From: Chitinophagaceae bacterium
Lineage (GTDB): Bacteria; Bacteroidota; Bacteroidia; Chitinophagales; Chitinophagaceae
Reading direction: 5' to 3'
NCBI GenBank assembly: GCA_016787105.1
Contig: JAEUVI010000225.1
Span: forward strand, 1-8,192
DNA: 8,192 bases
Shown here piece by piece: positions 6,907-8,192 of the stretch (its first letter is position 1; each line of letters starts with the position of its first letter). The notes beneath the pieces were generated by a model. That model ran no database searches, was not told where the DNA came from, and worked only from the letters and a program-made list of their open reading frames with translations. A program made the translations under genes and the position numbers.

Positions 6907-8166
6907 ATGGCGGATATTTTTGAGCGTTTGTTAAAGAATTATGGCCCGATAGGCCAACACAGGGAGAGGGCACACGGTTATTTTGCATTTCCAAAATTGG
7001 AGGGCCCTATTGGCAGCCGCATGCAGTTTCGCGGTAAGGAAATGATAGTGTGGAGCCTCAATAATTACCTTGGTCTTGCAAATCACCCTGAAGTGCGTAA
7101 GGCAGATGCTGATGGCGCAAAGGAATTTGGCCTGGCACTACCAATGGGAGCAAGGATGATGAGTGGAAACAGCAACTATCATGAACAGTTGGAACAAGAA
7201 CTGGCTGCATTTGAAGGTAAAGAAGATGCAGCGTTACTCAACTACGGTTACCAGGGCATGGTAAGCATTATCGATGTGCTTTGCAGTCGTCATGATGTGA
7301 TAGTATATGATGCTGAAAGTCACGCATGTATTATTGATGGGTTGCGTTTACACCCAGGACATCGTTATGTTTTTAAACACAATGATCTTGCTGATTTTGA
7401 AAAACAATTGCAACGTGCTTCTCAACTGGTAGAAAAACAAAAAGCAGGCGGTATACTGGTAATTACAGAAGGTGTATTTGGTATGGCGGGTGACCAGGGA
7501 AAATTGAAAGAAATAGCTGATCTGAAAAGCAAATACCAGTTTCGCTTATTAGTAGATGATGCACATGGATTCGGTACACTGGGTAAAACAGGCGCCGGTG
7601 CCGGCGAAGCACAAGGGGTACAGGATAAAATTGATTTGTACTTTTCTACGTTTGCAAAATCAATGGCTTCTATCGGTGCGTTTATTGCAGGAGATAAAGA
7701 TATAATTGATTATATCCGTTACAATATCCGTTCACAGATTTTTGCCAAAAGCTTACCAATGCCATTGGTGATTGGTAATCTTAAAAGGCTTGAGTTGTTA
7801 AAAACAAAGCCTGAACTAAAAGATAAGCTGTGGGAGAATGCAATGAAGCTTCAGAATGGTTTAAAAGAAAGAGGTTTTGATATTGGTAAAACAGATTCGG
7901 TTGTAACGCCGGTGTATATGAAAGGTGATGTACCAGAGGCGACAGCGATGGTAACAGACCTGCGTGAAAATTATGGCATATTTTGTTCTATTGTAGTTTA
8001 CCCGGTTATTCCGAAGGGGCATATCATTTATCGGCTTATTCCTACTGCCGCACATACTGATGATGATATTAAACAGACGCTCAAAGCTTTTAGTGAAACG
8101 AAACAAAAACTGGATGCAGGGGAATACAAAGTAGAAGCTATTCCCGATATGGCAGAAGCAAAGTAA
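6907..8166 (+). CDS. PLP-dependent alpha-oxoamine synthase, serine palmitoyltransferase-like (long-chain base synthesis)
   Basis: This family condenses an amino acid with an acyl thioester, releasing CO2, to give an alpha-oxoamine. The 419-residue protein has every core feature: WSLNNYLGLANHPEV (49-63), MGARMMSGNSNYHEQLE (80-96), His139 (ESHACIIDG) that stacks on the cofactor ring, Asp217 and His220 in DDAHGFGTLG, and the cofactor-binding Lys251 in STFAKSMASIGAF. The spacing from Asp217 to Lys251 (34) equals that in characterised serine palmitoyltransferase. The N-terminus (HGYFAFPKLEGPIG) and the TFAKSM active-site loop resemble the Bacteroidota SPT-like branch more than BioF or Kbl, so the likely product is the precursor of a sphingoid base. 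A close alternative is cysteate acyltransferase, which starts capnine/sulfonolipid synthesis in some Bacteroidota; sequence reading alone cannot separate them. No transmembrane segment is seen. The ATG at 6907 is the natural start, with no clear Shine-Dalgarno. The neighbours give no pathway clue; the following 26 bases hold nothing recognisable. Confidence 0.85.
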   Translation: MADIFERLLKNYGPIGQHRERAHGYFAFPKLEGPIGSRMQFRGKEMIVWSLNNYLGLANHPEVRKADADGAKEFGLALPMGARMMSGNSNYHEQLEQELAAFEGKEDAALLNYGYQGMVSIIDVLCSRHDVIVYDAESHACIIDGLRLHPGHRYVFKHNDLADFEKQLQRASQLVEKQKAGGILVITEGVFGMAGDQGKLKEIADLKSKYQFRLLVDDAHGFGTLGKTGAGAGEAQGVQDKIDLYFSTFAKSMASIGAFIAGDKDIIDYIRYNIRSQIFAKSLPMPLVIGNLKRLELLKTKPELKDKLWENAMKLQNGLKERGFDIGKTDSVVTPVYMKGDVPEATAMVTDLRENYGIFCSIVVYPVIPKGHIIYRLIPTAAHTDDDIKQTLKAFSETKQKLDAGEYKVEAIPDMAEAK

Positions 8167-8192
8167 ATAGAAGTATATTTTTATAAAGAAGC

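Noticed and set aside
1..8192. Search for an undescribed system (defence island, CRISPR, retroelement, mobile element, RNA gene, riboswitch)
   Set aside because: All space is filled by recognisable envelope, metabolic and transport genes with short intergenic gaps; no repeat array, transposase, tRNA or structured leader was recognised, including upstream of guaB where a purine-responsive element could have been expected.

Overview
The window looks like an ordinary chromosomal segment from a member of the Bacteroidota, most likely a Chitinophagaceae-like soil or freshwater organism. Four things support this. A secreted PKD-type protein begins at the left edge with the N-terminal module typical of type IX secretion/gliding-associated proteins. 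Candidate promoters have the Bacteroidota form (TTG, about 19-21 bases, TAnnTTTG). No Shine-Dalgarno sequences stand out before the genes. The serine palmitoyltransferase-like enzyme resembles a form I associate with this phylum. The family assignment is from memory of protein families and is less certain than the phylum.

Left half, minus strand. The genes are read right to left. guaB (IMP dehydrogenase, 4007-5503) is followed by a strong symmetrical terminator at 3956-3980. A second, tightly packed group follows: lnt (apolipoprotein N-acyltransferase, GTG start, 2302-3879), an alpha/beta hydrolase that overlaps lnt by 25 bases (1529-2326), and, 9 bases further on, a large secreted PKD-domain protein (1-1519) that runs off the left edge of the window. 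The close packing suggests that these last three are one transcript.

Right half, plus strand. Divergently from guaB comes nhaA (Na+/H+ antiporter, 5651-6811). It is followed by a PLP-dependent alpha-oxoamine synthase (6907-8166), preceded by its own good Bacteroidota-type promoter. That enzyme probably makes the long-chain base of sphingolipids or sulfonolipids.

How the genes relate: guaB is core purine metabolism and nhaA is ion homeostasis. lnt, the PKD protein and the oxoamine synthase all concern the cell envelope (lipoprotein maturation, surface adhesin/structural protein, unusual membrane lipids), but nothing shows that they form one functional system. No mobile element, CRISPR array, RNA gene or clear horizontally acquired island was seen. 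No gene-free stretch exceeds 300 bases; the longest is the guaB/nhaA divergent gap of about 147 bases. I found no convincing undescribed system. The points most worth checking are the apparently leaderless guaB start, the true substrate of the oxoamine synthase, and the lnt-hydrolase-adhesin gene group.
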